DNA from: Panulirus ornatus
Lineage: Eukaryota > Arthropoda > Malacostraca > Decapoda > Palinuridae
NCBI RefSeq assembly: GCF_036320965.1
Contig: NC_092228.1
Location: forward strand, 16,959,893-17,023,892
DNA length: 64,000 nt
Direction: 5' to 3'
The notes under the pieces were generated by a model. It did not search any database. It was not told the origin of the DNA and worked only from the letters and a program-made list of their open reading frames with translations. Positions 11,490 to 24,627 of the stretch are shown here, one piece after another; position 1 is the stretch's first letter, and every line of letters starts with the position of its first letter. The translations under genes were made by a program, and so were the position numbers.

Positions 11490-11752
11490 CTTTGAGCACG
11501 GCGGTACGACAGAGTACGATTCTTCAGCACGGCGGTAGGATAAGATCCTTGAGCACGGCAATACGACAAGCTCCTTAAGTACGGCGGTACGATTATAGAA
11601 ATCGTGCGGTTATATTGAAGAGTTGTACTGTTGTGTTCAGGGATGGTACCGTCGTGCTCAAGGGTCGCACCGTCGAGCTCAAAGGTCGTAACGTCGTGCT
11701 CAAGGGTCGTACCGTCGTACTCAAGGGTCGTACCGTCGTGCTCAAGGGTCTT
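11490..11752. repeat. inverted array of the GGTCGTACCGTCGTGCTC family
   Basis: The left half (about 11490-11600) reads GAGCACGGCGGTACGAC type. The right half (about 11635-11752) is the reverse orientation, with 21-bp units of CGTCGTGCTCAAGGGTCGTA type. The orientation switches near 11600-11635. Related arrays lie at 23671-24215, 51869-52124 and 57069-57655. Confidence 0.85.
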
Positions 11753-11893
11753 CTAATAAGCCTCAGCCAGCCAGTTGAGACTAACAGCCTTGGGTAATAA
11801 CGGCGTAAGCAACAAAAGGGGGGGGCTCCAAGAACAAAGCATTTTACGACCGTCGACCTGAGATGAAGAACCCTATACAACACCCCCACCCCC

Positions 11894-12013
<120 letters not shown>

Positions 12014-12049
12014 ACACTGTCCTAATATATCAAAATCCTGTCATCAATC

Positions 12050-12134
12050 TGTGGGGCGGGATGGCGCCGGGAATGGATGAAGGCAAGCAAGTATGAATAT
12101 GCACATGTATATATGCATATGTCTGTGTATGTGC

Positions 12135-12226
<92 letters not shown>

Positions 12227-12276
12227 ATGAATAGATGAGCCGTTCTCTGTTTTCCTGACGCTAACACGCTGACGCG
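12050..12276 (+). mobile_element. short retroelement family B, copy 1
   Basis: Contains AATGGATGAAGGCAAGCAAG and TATGAATATG/TGTCTGTGTATGTG, matching 15055-15352. The interior has expanded to (TA)n at 12140-12202 and (TG)n at 12203-12227. The tail GCCGTTCTCTGTTTTCCTGA..GCTGACGCGG is a degraded form of the LINE 3' tail. It abuts the LINE at 12277 without a gap. It may be a SINE or the 3' end of another LINE subfamily. Confidence 0.7.
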
Positions 12277-13276
12277 GTGAAAAGTTTTTATCGAGGATGT
12301 AAGGCATGTGTACGTGTAGGAAGAGAGGAAAGTGATTGGTTCTCAGTGAATGTAGGTTTGCGGCAGGGGCGTGTGATGTCTCCATGGTTGTTTAATTTGT
12401 TTATGGATGGGGTTGTTAGGGAGGTAAATGCAAGAGTTTTGGAAAGAGGGGCAAGTATGAAGTTTGTTGGGGATGAGAGAGCTTGGGAAGTGAGTCAGTT
12501 GTTGTTCGCTGATGATACAGCGCTGGTGGCTGATTCATGTGAGAAACTGCAGAAGCTGGTGACTGAGTTTGGTAAAGTGTGTGGAAGAAGAAAGTTAAGA
12601 GTAAATGTGAATAAGAGCAAGGTTATTAGGTACAGTAGGGTTGAGGGTCAAGTCAATTGGGAGGTGAGTTTGAATGGAGAAAAACTGGAGGAAGTGAAGT
12701 GTTTTAGATATCTGGGAGTGGATCTGGCAGCGGATGGAACCATGGAAGCGGAAGTGGATCATAGGGTGGGGGAGGGGGCGAAAATTCTGGGGTTCCTTGA
12801 AGAATGTGTGGAAGTCGAGAACATTATCTCGGAAAGCAAAAATGGGTATGTTTGAAGGAATAGTGGTTCCAACAATGTTGTATGGTTGCGAGGCGTGGGC
12901 TATGGATAGAGTTGTGCGCAGGAGGATGGATGTGCTGGAAATGAGATGTTTGAGGACAATGTGTGGTGTGAGGTGGTTTGATCGAGTGAGTAACGTAAGG
13001 GTAAGAGAGATGTGTGGAAATAAAAAGAGCGTGGTTGAGAGAGCAGAAGAGGGTGTTTTGAAGTGGTTTGGGCACATGGAGAGAATGAGTGAGGAAAGAT
13101 TGACCAAGAGGATATATGTGTCGGAGGTGGAGGGAACGAGGAGAAGAGGGAGACCAAATTGGAGGTGGAAAGATGGAGTGAAAAGGATTTTGTGTGATCG
13201 GGGCCTGAACATGCAGGAGGGTGAAAGGAGGGCAAGGAATAGAGTGAATTGGAGCGATGTGGTATACCGGGGTTGA
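12277..13276 (+). pseudogene. non-LTR retrotransposon reverse transcriptase, 5'-truncated and frameshifted (copy 1)
   Basis: Encodes the C-terminal part of a non-LTR reverse transcriptase. Residues 27-45 hold GLRQGRVMSPWLFNLFMDG (RT motif 4 region). LLFADDTALVADS carries the catalytic FADD at 12505-12516. KLRVNVNKSKVI and FRYLGVDL follow. One extra T at about 12793-12794 shifts the frame, so the thumb and C-terminal part ([48 protein letters not shown]) continues in the next frame to a stop near 13276. The endonuclease and N-terminal RT motifs are missing. The clade is not certain (RTE- or jockey-like C-terminus). A second copy lies at 61005-61600 (minus). Confidence 0.9.

Positions 13277-13856
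<580 letters not shown>

Positions 13857-13939
<83 letters not shown>
13857..13939. repeat. (TA)n microsatellite
   Basis: About 41 TA units at the 5' end of family A copy 2. Confidence 0.98.
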
Positions 13940-13941
<2 letters not shown>

Positions 13942-14330
13942 TTTAACAAATAGCAAATCAAACTGCTTGGCCATCCGAGCACATACCCATTGTATCGACA
14001 TAGTCTGCTTGGTGGGGGGGGGAGAGCGCCCGCCATTGTGGATATAATGTAAAATATTGTCCCCATTTTTGGTGATGGAAGATGTCAAGTTATATTGTCA
14101 CCAGACAATAATGTTGCTTCCTCCCCATGACGGGGGGATGGCAAACCCTTGCATACTATTATCTGTACGGCATCAGACTCAGTGGTTATAAGAATCCTAG
14201 AATTTCTTTTTCTTTATAATGTTTGCTGGTAAATAATTCTTAAACACGGTCACTTCCACAGGGAATCTTCGATTAAACGCTTCAACACTGTACCTTCACA
14301 CGGTAACGGGTCAATCTATCAAATATCAAC
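13940..14330. other. unassigned sequence
   Basis: AT-rich single-copy-looking DNA with a poly-G run near 14013-14021; no gene recognised. Confidence 0.5.
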
Positions 14331-14397
14331 ACACACACACACATGAGCGTAAAACTCTCTCCCCTTAACATACAAATACAGCGAGTAATCACACACA

Positions 14398-14399
<2 letters not shown>

Positions 14400-14434
<35 letters not shown>

Positions 14435-14480
14435 TCGTAGTAGTAGCGGAAAACCTGTTACTACGACTGAGGTGAGCACA

Positions 14481-14559
<79 letters not shown>
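14400..14559. repeat. (CA)n and (CT)n microsatellites
   Basis: (CA)15 at 14400-14430 and (CT)n at 14484-14559, separated by about 53 bp of unique sequence. Confidence 0.97.
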
Positions 14560-14567
<8 letters not shown>

Positions 14568-14730
14568 GCAGCCTCCCTCCCGCCCTGAGACCTTAGGCCA
14601 ACAGCTCAGCTCCTCACACCTCCCCCTCCCCCCCACTTCACCTCCCTCACCCCCCCCCCACACACACACAGCTGAGAGGGGACGAGGGGGGGGGTTGGAG
14701 AGGGCGGGCACAGATTACGCGGCGGTGGGT

Positions 14731-14734
<4 letters not shown>

Positions 14735-14784
<50 letters not shown>
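14735..14784. repeat. (GA)n microsatellite
   Basis: About 25 GA units ending in poly-G. Confidence 0.97.
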
Positions 14785-14794
<10 letters not shown>

Positions 14795-14917
14795 CACCAT
14801 ATAAGGCCAGCTGGAGGAGGTAATGCTGATTGGCACCAAACAGGAAAACTTAACCCATCATCAACCTTGAAGTGGGCCACTCAAACGCTCCTCCCTCACT
14901 GCTCCCTCCGTCACTGT

Positions 14918-14951
14918 GGCTGGCAGTGACGTTTCAACGTCACTGCCAGCC
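14918..14951. repeat. perfect 16-bp inverted repeat, 2-nt spacer
   Basis: Arms GGCTGGCAGTGACGTT (14918-14933) and AACGTCACTGCCAGCC (14936-14951) are exact reverse complements around TC. No coding feature or transposon end is seen next to it. Confidence 0.95.
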
Positions 14952-15054
14952 GAGTTCCTCACCGATACACCTCAGCGTGGATTATATACAGCATACCACA
15001 GCGCCTCCACAGCCACATACCTGAAAAGAAGAAATATATATAAACATGAAGCAA

Positions 15055-15352
15055 GGGGAACGGATGCTGTTTCCTGTGGGGACAGGGTAGCGACGAGAAT
15101 GGATGAAGGCAAGCAAGTATGAATAAATACATGTGTATATATGCTTATATCTGTGTATGTGTATGTATATGTGCATATGTTGATATGTATATGTATATAT
15201 GTTGATATGCATATGTATATTTATGCACATGTGCGTGGATGGGCGTTTATGTATACACATACATGTGTGGATGTGTGTTTAGGAGTGGATGGGCCATTCT
15301 TTGGCTGTTTTCACCTCGCTGACGCAGGAAACGGCAATCAAGTAGGATAAAT
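15055..15352 (+). mobile_element. short retroelement family B, copy 2
   Basis: Contains TGTGGGGACAGGGTAGCGAC, AATGGATGAAGGCAAGCAAG and a long TATG/CATATG-rich middle. The tail GGGCCATTCTTTGGCTGTTT..CACCTCGCTGACGCAGGAAACGGC is homologous to the LINE tail at 13400-13460. It ends in GATAAATAATA then (CA)n and (TA)n. Confidence 0.75.

Positions 15353-15554
<202 letters not shown>

Positions 15555-15622
<68 letters not shown>
15555..15622. repeat. (TA)n microsatellite
   Basis: About 34 units, directly after the Penelope-like GTGATCCTTTCC block. Confidence 0.98.
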
Positions 15623-15626
<4 letters not shown>

Positions 15627-15733
15627 CGTAGATGGAGAAAGAACTAAAGGGACACACTTCAAAGAAACATATTACTGTTATAACTTGTTTAACATAAGCA
15701 ACACACGCGCTAGTTGCACCCTTGTGCCTCAGC

Positions 15734-15736
<3 letters not shown>

Positions 15737-15788
<52 letters not shown>
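15737..15788. repeat. (CT)n microsatellite
   Basis: About 26 CT units. Confidence 0.98.
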
Positions 15789-15793
<5 letters not shown>

Positions 15794-15988
15794 GACCCAC
15801 GCCCTGCGCAGGATTCCCCAAATGATCCGGTGGTATTGAAGACACACCCGTGCACCTCCTGTTTTTGTTGCCGCGTGTGTGTGTCTGTGGTGGTGGGTGG
15901 TGGCGGTGATGGCAGGATCATAAACAATTACCTCCTATGTTTTATACACTGCCGCCTTCTCTCATCCTCGGCCACGGTGATCGTACTT

Positions 15989-16523
15989 GGTCGTCCTCCG
16001 TCAGGCGGGTCGTCCTCCGTCAGGCGGGTCGTCCTCCGTCAGGTGGATCGTTCTCCGCCAGGCGGGTCGTTCTCCGTCAGTTAGGTCGTCCTCCGTCAGG
16101 TGGGTCGTCCTCCGTCAGGGGGTCGTCCTCCGTCAGGCGGGTCGTCCTCCGTCAGGTAGGTCGTCCTCCGTCAGGGGATTCGTCCTCCGTCAAGTGGGTC
16201 GTCCTCCGTCAGGCGGGTCGTCCTCCGTCAGGTAGGTCGTCCTCCGTCAGGTGGGTCGTCCTCCGTCAGGTGGGTCGTTCTTCGCCAGGCGGTCGTTCTC
16301 CGTCAGTTAGGTCGTCCTCCGTCAGGTGGGTCGTCCTCCGTCAGGGGGTCGTCCTCCGTCAGGTAGGTCGTCCTCCGTCGGGGGGTCGTTCTCCGTCAGG
16401 GGGGTCGTTCTCCGTCTGGGGGGTCGTTCCTCCGTCAGGAGGGTCGTCCTCCGTCAGGTGGGTCGTCCTCCGTCAGGTGGGTCGTCCTCCCTCAGGCAGG
16501 TCGTCCTCCGTCAGGTGGGTCGT
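15989..16523. repeat. 19-bp minisatellite, about 28 copies
   Basis: Units of GTCGTCCTCCGTCAGGTGG with C/T substitutions and occasional 1-3 bp indels, so no reading frame is kept. Open frames here are repeat artefacts. Confidence 0.95.
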
Positions 16524-16578
16524 TCTATATTACAGGAGGTTGTTCGTCGCCAGTGCAAGAGGTCCTGTAATATCGAAC
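16522..16578. repeat. inverted repeat at the end of the 19-bp array
   Basis: ATATTACAGGA (16527-16537) and TCCTGTAATAT (16563-16573) are exact complements with a 25-nt loop. GTTC and GAAC extend the stem to 16522 and 16578 after one mismatch. Confidence 0.9.
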
Positions 16579-17142
16579 AGCTGGGGCTCTCTCTCCACCG
16601 CTGCCCAATGCTTTACCAAAAACACGAGGGTATATATATTCTCTCAGTCGTATTTCATTATCAATTCTCCCTACACCAGCACAATTACTTTTCCATCACT
16701 GATTATCCATCCTTATCACTCCTCTTTATCAGTGGAAGTTGTTTCTCGTCACTGTTGGCTTCACGAACACCTTAACCGTAGTTGAGTTCCATACAAACAG
16801 CATCCACTGAACGTAGGTCCTTGTCTAGTGTGAGAAATGAGGAACGAACAAAACATGGCCCTAATGAAGGGGGGTCATTTTGACTGGCAGGAAAACAGAC
16901 TACGGATGGGATGAAGAAGAACGAACGAAACGAACCACAAAACTCCACAGGCATTCGCAAACCTGACTCTCAAAAGCAGTAAAGGGTTTATATCAACACG
17001 AAGTCTCGGAAGAACGAGGAGGGCTCCACAGCTCTGCTGTTGCAGGGAAGAGGGAGGAGGAGGAGGAGGAGGAGGAGGCATCGTATCTCATTAGGCCACT
17101 TTCTTCATTAACGCATTCCGTCGTCGAGCACCACACTTCTTT

Positions 17143-17145
<3 letters not shown>
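16579..17145. other. unassigned sequence
   Basis: No gene recognised; a (GGA)n tract lies at 17053-17078. Confidence 0.5.

Positions 17146-17206
<61 letters not shown>
17146..17206. repeat. (CT)n microsatellite
   Basis: About 30 CT units. Confidence 0.98.
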
Positions 17207-17208
<2 letters not shown>

Positions 17209-17440
17209 CAGCCTCCACACGTTCTGCCGCCGCGTTACCGGCTCCTCGCGAACTGATTGGCAGCGCTCCTCACCTCGACTGGCACCCCCCTTACCACTTT
17301 GTGACTAAGACCTCTCTCTCCCACCCGGAGTGACACACTCCATCTCTCACTGACAACATTGTTCACCTCCCAGCGCATACCCTTCCTCTCTCACACACAC
17401 ACGCCAGCAGACGCTCAACACCCATAAACCTGAGAGCACA

Positions 17441-17441
<1 letters not shown>

Positions 17442-17512
<71 letters not shown>
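17442..17512. repeat. (TA)n microsatellite
   Basis: About 35 TA units with no recognised element at either end. The following 17513-17857 is unassigned. Confidence 0.97.
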
Positions 17513-17514
<2 letters not shown>

Positions 17515-17856
17515 GGCTAACAGATACATCAGCCATGTATTTTTCCCTCCAGGTATTGTCAAATGGCACGCTAGAGGGAGGCCCAAAATGGGTTTTCCAA
17601 TATAGTATTGATACTGACGGAGTTCGACGTCGACTTGTGGTCTTCGGGTACCGGGAAGGGCATCAGTCGTGCCCCCAGGACGGACGGGAGGGTCTGAGTT
17701 CATAAGGCAGGAGCAAGGGGCCTCCTTTGAGGTGGTGGTGAATGTGGGAGAAGACCTGAGGCTGCGTCGCCGCCTTCCACAGTCACTTGATGATGCCCTT
17801 GCTCTTCCCACAGACGTCTGATTAACACTGATAGGAAGGAACATGCACCTTTCAGC

Positions 17857-18693
<837 letters not shown>

Positions 18694-18755
<62 letters not shown>
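18694..18755. repeat. (CT)n microsatellite
   Basis: About 30 CT units. Confidence 0.98.
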
Positions 18756-18759
<4 letters not shown>

Positions 18760-18848
18760 TACCATTAATTCCCTGTACCTGGAGGTAGCGTAGCAGTGGT
18801 CTCAGGGAAATTGTAAATATAATAAAAGAAATACCCATCAATATGCAT

Positions 18849-18850
<2 letters not shown>

Positions 18851-18931
<81 letters not shown>
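18851..18931. repeat. (CA)n then (TA)n
   Basis: (CA) to 18906 continuing as (TA). Confidence 0.97.
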
Positions 18932-19195
18932 CCGAAGTAAGTAGGGAACATCGTGATATAATGTCTTCGGCCTTTCATCGCCACACACCAGTGCCCACAG
19001 ACAGCACTACTTTTTGCTATTGGATCTGTCATGTCTCCAGTCGGGCACAGCCTCCATCTTGTCGTCTGTCATGTCTCTAGTCTGGCACGACCTCCATCTG
19101 GTCTCATTATCTCCTCTTCTCTTGGCAGGTCTACTGCTGAAGTAGTGAATCGTGCCATGGCGTTAACCCTCCCTCCTGCATATGTCTCCACAGCA

Positions 19196-19500
19196 ACAGT
19201 AGCAGAACCAGCCCTCACACAGCAGCAGTACCAGAACCAGTCCCCACAGCAGCAACAGCAGCAGAACCAGTCCCCACAGCAGCAGTAGCAACAGAAGAAC
19301 CAGTCCCCACAGCAGCAACAGCAGCAGCAGAACCAGTCCCCACAGCAGCAACAGCAGCAGCAGAACCAGTCCCCACAGCAACAGTAGCAACAGCAGAACC
19401 AGGCCCCACAGCAGCAGGAGAACCAGTCCCTACAGTAGCAACAGCAGCAGCAGAACCAGTCCCCACAGCAGCAGTACCAAAACCAGTCCCCACCGCAGCA
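19196..19500. repeat. CAG/CAA-rich 36-39 bp minisatellite
   Basis: Repeats of AGAACCAGTCCCCACAGCAG plus variable CAACAG/CAGCAG runs. The plus frames give Q/N/P-rich peptides broken by TAG. Variable lengths and stops argue against a gene. Confidence 0.9.
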
Positions 19501-20019
19501 TGTGTGTCACCTCTGGATCCCCGGGGTTCACCCATGACCCCGGGGTTCACCCATGACCCCGGCCACCGTCGCGACGCGCCACCGGCCGTCTTCCTGTCCA
19601 CCACTGGACAGGAACGCGGTCCAGATTCCCCAGCCGGAGCCTACCTCCACCACCACCACCACCACCACACTCCTCACCGCCACTGACCAACTCCCCCAGT
19701 TCCTCCCCCCCTTTCCTTCCCCCCCAACCAATCTCCCCCTCTCCTTCACACGGTCCACGCTACCTTCTCGGCTTCCCAAGCTACCTCTGACCCCTCCCCA
19801 ACACCTGCAGGACTCCAACAGTTCAATAAAAAAAAAAAAAACCTTTCTCACTCGCTGCCTCACTCAAAGAATTGTTCTCTTTCCCTCTATCTCCAACATT
19901 CTCGAATATCATTTTCGCCCCCACCCCCTCCCCCACAGTACTTCTTCTCCCCAACATCATCTTCCTCCCTCACCCCTTTCTACAACACCGTGCCTCGCCA
20001 ACAAACTTCCCAACACCCT

Positions 20020-20145
20020 CCCTCGACAGAACCTTTCCTCCTCCCTCCTACCAGCTGTCTCTACCTCACCAGAACCTCCCTCCCTCGACAGAACCTTTCC
20101 TCCTCCCCTCCTACCAGCTGTCTCTACCTCACCAGAACCTCCCTC
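20020..20145. repeat. about 61-bp tandem duplication
   Basis: Two full copies containing TCGACAGAACCTTTCCTCCT and CCAGCTGTCTCTACCTCACC. Confidence 0.85.
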
Positions 20146-20269
20146 ACTCCCTGCCAGTTCTCCCCTTGCCTCCCCCCAGCACTATGGGCTCAGAGTCAGG
20201 AGCCTCGGAGTTGACGGTACCCACAACACATACCTGAGCCCGCAACACCCACCACACGGACTGCTCTCC

Positions 20270-21010
20270 CGAAACCCTCCTGGCTCGCTCGCTGAGCTAC
20301 CCCGTCTCGTGCATGATCCCTTACGGCTCGCTCAACTACCCCGGCTCGTTCGTGTTCCCTTGCGGCTCATCCAGGTAATTCTGACTGAATTATCCCTTGG
20401 CTCGTCCAACTACCGTAACTGGCCCGTCCTACTATCGTAACTAATGACCTCTGGCTCCTCCAACTACCTTAACTAATAACCTCTGGCTCCTCCAACTACC
20501 TTAACTAAAGACCCTTAGCTCGTCCAACTACCTTAACAAACGACCCGTAGCACGTCCAACTACCTTAGCTAATGACCCCTGGCTCGTCCAACTACCCTAA
20601 CCAATGATCCCTGCTTCGTCCAGCTACCCATGACTCGTCCAAATACCCTGGCTCGTCTACCTACTTGGGCTCGTCCAACTGTCGTGGCCGGTCCAAATCT
20701 CCCTGACTCGTTCAACATCCTCGTTCCGTCGAGCTACGCCGCGCGATGACTCGTGCAACTAACCTGCTCGTCCAACCATCCCTCTGCTTGTCCTAGTTCG
20801 TCCAAACATCTCTGGCTCGCCCGACTACCCTGGTCGTCCACCTCAGGCGGAACTATCCTGGTTCGTCCAAACTACCTCAGCCACCTCACCAAACTACTCT
20901 GGCCAGTCCAACGTCCCATGGCTCGTTAAACACCCACAATGATACTTCCTCGCTCGTTCAACTTGTCTCGCTCGTTGAATCACCCAGAACAATCCAGTGA
21001 CAAAAGGCTC
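20270..21010. repeat. degenerate GGCTCGTCCAACTACC repeats
   Basis: About 20 loosely spaced variants of GGCTCGTCCAACTACCTTAA, tightest at 20395-20600, decaying to isolated CTCGTTCAAC motifs by about 21000. Confidence 0.8.
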
Positions 21011-21199
21011 GTTAGACGACCAAACCTCGTCAAGTTTCTCTGGCTTACAGAACGACAATGACTCTTAAAACTACAGTATACAACATGCATATATAATTTA
21101 CGTAAGCAAAACTTCATTGGTCCACACGATCGTACAACTACACATGTTTACCAGTACTCAACTAACTTCATCAGTACGGCCCGCAGAACTATCCTTGTT

Positions 21200-21395
21200 C
21201 GTCTCATCTAACTTCAGCGGCTCACAGAACTTACAGTAGTTCGGCTCAGCTAACTTCAGCGGCTCACAGAACTTACAGTAGTTCGGCTCAGCTAACTTCA
21301 CCGATCCACAGAACTCACAAGTTCGGCTCAGCTAACTTCACTGATCCACAGAACTCACAAGTTCGGCTCAGCTAACTTCAGCGGCTCCTGAGGCT
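21200..21395. repeat. 40-42 bp minisatellite, about 5 copies
   Basis: Units contain AGTTCGGCTCAGCTAACTTC and CGGCTCACAGAAC or CGATCCACAGAAC. Confidence 0.9.
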
Positions 21396-21409
21396 GCTCT
21401 GACTCGTCA

Positions 21410-23135
21410 GAGAGAGAACGGTGAGGATGGAGATATCCATCGCAGAGGGAAGAGCCAAGAGGGAGGAGACCTGGGCGAAGGAGGCACGAAGGAGAGACAG
21501 TTGGTTGAGGAAGAAAACGTGGGATCCTCAAGCAAAGAGCCCCACGGAGGAGGAGGAGGAGGAGGAGGAAACTGAAGAAAGAGGAAGTAGAAGGAGGAAG
21601 AAGAGGTAAAGGAGGAGAGGGAGAGGAAGAGAGAGGCTGGAGGAACAGGAGGAGGACAAGGAAATGTGAAAGAGGAGGAGGAATGATGACAAAGACGAAA
21701 GAGGATGGCAGGAAGACAAGAAATGATAAGAAGGAAAAAAAGGATAACTAGAGGAGAATGAAGAGCGGAAGAAAGCGAAAGTAGGAGGAAAGAAGATGAC
21801 CATGGGAGGGACAGAGAGGGTGGGGGGGGGGGAGTGAGAAGTGAGGAAGAAAGAGGGAGGAGGAGGAGGACGAGGATACTGGGGGTTGTTGGGTCAGGTA
21901 GAGATAGCCCTCCTCCTCCTCCTGCTCCTGCGTGCTGACTTTCATCATTCTTGTAATCTTCCTGTCGGGCTGCAGACAGTGGCGAGACGGGCCACGGGGG
22001 GAACGAAGATGGAGGCCGCCCCGGCCATCACCACCCACCCCCTCGACCAGCCCCCCCCCCCACCTCATCACGCGGCGTGAGAACTCCACACTACCATGTA
22101 TGACACCCCGGTCATCACCTGGCGAGTGGGGAGGTTCTCACAACCCATCACCCGATGCATGGGTGTATGCATCCTCTGGGGCAGGGACGATAACCAAGCG
22201 ATTTAAGACACTCTCCGCAACAGGTCCGCTCATTAACATATCAAAATCAATCTGGAAACACACACACACACACCAATCAACCGACTTAAAATGTTCAAAA
22301 AGCCCCACTAACAAACAGATTCAAAGCCCCATCTGGAACGGGATCACACTAATGAACCCATTCAAATCACTCTCGTGACACAGCGAGCCACCTACAGCCC
22401 TCCTACCACAAAATGATCACTCCTCATCACCAGTCTATCAACCCCCATCACCACCATCTCCCTACTTTGCCTCGTTTGCCTACCGCCCCTAACGGCCTTG
22501 TGACAAGCATACACTCATCACTCCTCCTCACAAGCCGTTAAGACCACCTTCCTCCCTCCCACTCGAACTTCACTCACGTCCCTAAGTCAACAGTGAAGAG
22601 GCAGATGACACCCTTCCTTTGCTAATGATGCCATACTGGACCTAAGTCTCCATCCCTTCGTGCCTGAAGGTCTATTCTTCGGAGGGAAGGGCCGCCCCCT
22701 CCCCCCCCCCATTCTCTCCTCTCCTCAGCCCTTCCCACTAAACTGCAGCTCTGGCCCGGATCCTCCCCCCACACCCCATCGCCCGACGTAACAAAAACCT
22801 GAAGAAGCAATGATCTGCAAAGGTGTAATCCATTAAAAATATATCGATACCACTCAATTAAATCAGGCGTTAATTGCTCGGTGTCTAGCTGTGGCCTCAC
22901 GACATTTCGCTGATTGCTGGCTTCGCCAAGCGCTCCGGTAAAAACGAGGCGGTGGTGGAGAGGGAGGGAGGGAGGGGAAGGTGGGGAAGAGGAACCCACG
23001 ATATGCAGTAGCGGCAACCCGACCCGATTGAAAACTACTCTCCTACACAGCCACGACTTCCTCTAATCCTCCGGTAATTTAGCTATATTATCGGGTAAAC
23101 AAAAACACAGATCTATTTATTGCATGTTATATACA

Positions 23136-23138
<3 letters not shown>
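21410..23138. other. purine-rich stretch, then unassigned sequence
   Basis: 21410-21880 is GGA/GAAG-rich. From about 21900 to 23138 no repeat family, tRNA or coding domain is recognised; open frames are below 150 codons and proline- or arginine-rich. Confidence 0.5.

Positions 23139-23194
<56 letters not shown>
23139..23194. repeat. (CT)n microsatellite
   Basis: About 28 CT units. A short (CA)12 lies at 23546-23569; 23195-23670 is otherwise unassigned. Confidence 0.98.
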
Positions 23195-23198
<4 letters not shown>

Positions 23199-23670
23199 GC
23201 TTGAAGGAATATGCTTGTGGGAGGGGGATGGACCAGCTACCCGTGACTCGCTCTATCATTAGCCTCTAAACACCGTTGAACACCGATGATGTAAACCCGT
23301 TCGGGATGTACTACTTCTTGAACACACGTAAAGCGCCGTGAAATTGCCACATTTTAACATCTCAAGTGTCCATGATAAACTCCCACGACCTATTAATGGT
23401 GGTGGTGGTGGGAGGAGGGGATAAAATTGCGACTAATTTCACACACTTGGCATCATAAGGGTCGTGGCCTGGATTCGAATTTATGTTGTGTAATTATGAG
23501 ATGGTAAAGTGTTGAAGAAGGTTATCCCCAACAAGCCATCAGTGTACACACACACACACACACACACACCCGGCTGACCACAGCACACCACACCACACCA
23601 CCACGTCTTGCGCTCAGCACTCGGTCCCTGACGACGGTGCGAGCTCTTGAACGTAACGGTATGACGCGTG

Positions 23671-24215
23671 GGCACGACGTTACGACGACCCCTGGGACAC
23701 GACGGTACGACGATCCCTGGAGCACGACGGTACGACGACCCCTGGAGCACGACGGTACGACGACCCCTGGGACACGACGGTACGACGACCCCTGGAGCAC
23801 GACGGTACGACGACCCCTGGAGCACGACGGTACGACGACCCCTGGAGCACGACGGTACGACGACCCCTGGAGCACGACGGTACGACGACCCCTGGAGCAC
23901 GACGATACGACGACCCCTGGGGCACGACGGTACGACGACCCCTGGAGCACGACGATACGACGACCCCTGGGGCACGACGGTACGACGACCCCTGGAGCAC
24001 GACGGTACGACGACCCCTGGGGCACGACGGTACGACGACCCCTGGGGCACGACGGCACGACGACCCCTGGAGCACGACGGCACGACGACCCCTGGGGCAC
24101 GACGGCACGACGACCCTTGGAGCACAACGGTACGACCCTTGAAGCACGACGGTACGACCCTTAAGTACGACGGTACGATCCATGCACACGACGATGCGAC
24201 GGTACGATCCACCAA
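23671..24215. repeat. 25-bp minisatellite, about 20 copies
   Basis: Units combine GAGCACGACGGTACGAC, the reverse of the GTCGTACCGTCGTGCTC core, with an extra GACCCCTGG. Spacing is exactly 25 bp over most of the array, relaxing to about 21 bp from 24120. Since 25 is not divisible by 3, the same peptide cycle appears in several frames. Confidence 0.95.
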
Positions 24216-24260
24216 CTCCCGTAAGCCCTGACGGTGCGATCATGAGGAACCATCGTGCTG

Positions 24261-24452
24261 GGAGGAGGAGGAGGAGGAGGAGGAGGAGGAGGAGGAGGAG
24301 GAGGAGGAGTCTGCTGTTGCTGACACACGGTGATGGAGGCGCAATGTTGGTCATCTGCTGGTACCAAGACACCGCCAAGCGTCGATAATGAGGAAGTACG
24401 GCGTGGTAGTCTCCTCCTCCTCCTCCTTCTCCTCCTCCTCTTCTTCTTCTTC
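24261..24452. repeat. (GGA)n and (CTC)n/(CTT)n pair
   Basis: (GGA)16 at 24261-24309 and a CTC/CTT tract at 24410-24452. The two are roughly complementary and could pair across about 100 nt. Confidence 0.9.
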
Positions 24453-24553
24453 AGCGTTCACCTAAAAGCACTTCGCGCGGGTCGGCTACCCGACGTAGAC
24501 CCACCGTCACGTGAGACATAGAGGGTAACCTCCAAGACTCTATCCATACCAGG

Positions 24554-24554
<1 letters not shown>

Positions 24555-24626
<72 letters not shown>
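24555..24626. repeat. (CT)n microsatellite
   Basis: About 35 CT units. Confidence 0.98.

Positions 24627-24627
<1 letters not shown>

Noticed and set aside
23481..24378. Frames of 175-244 codons in the 25-bp array
   Set aside because: The same R/V/P/S peptide cycle appears in several frames on both strands, as expected from the repeat.
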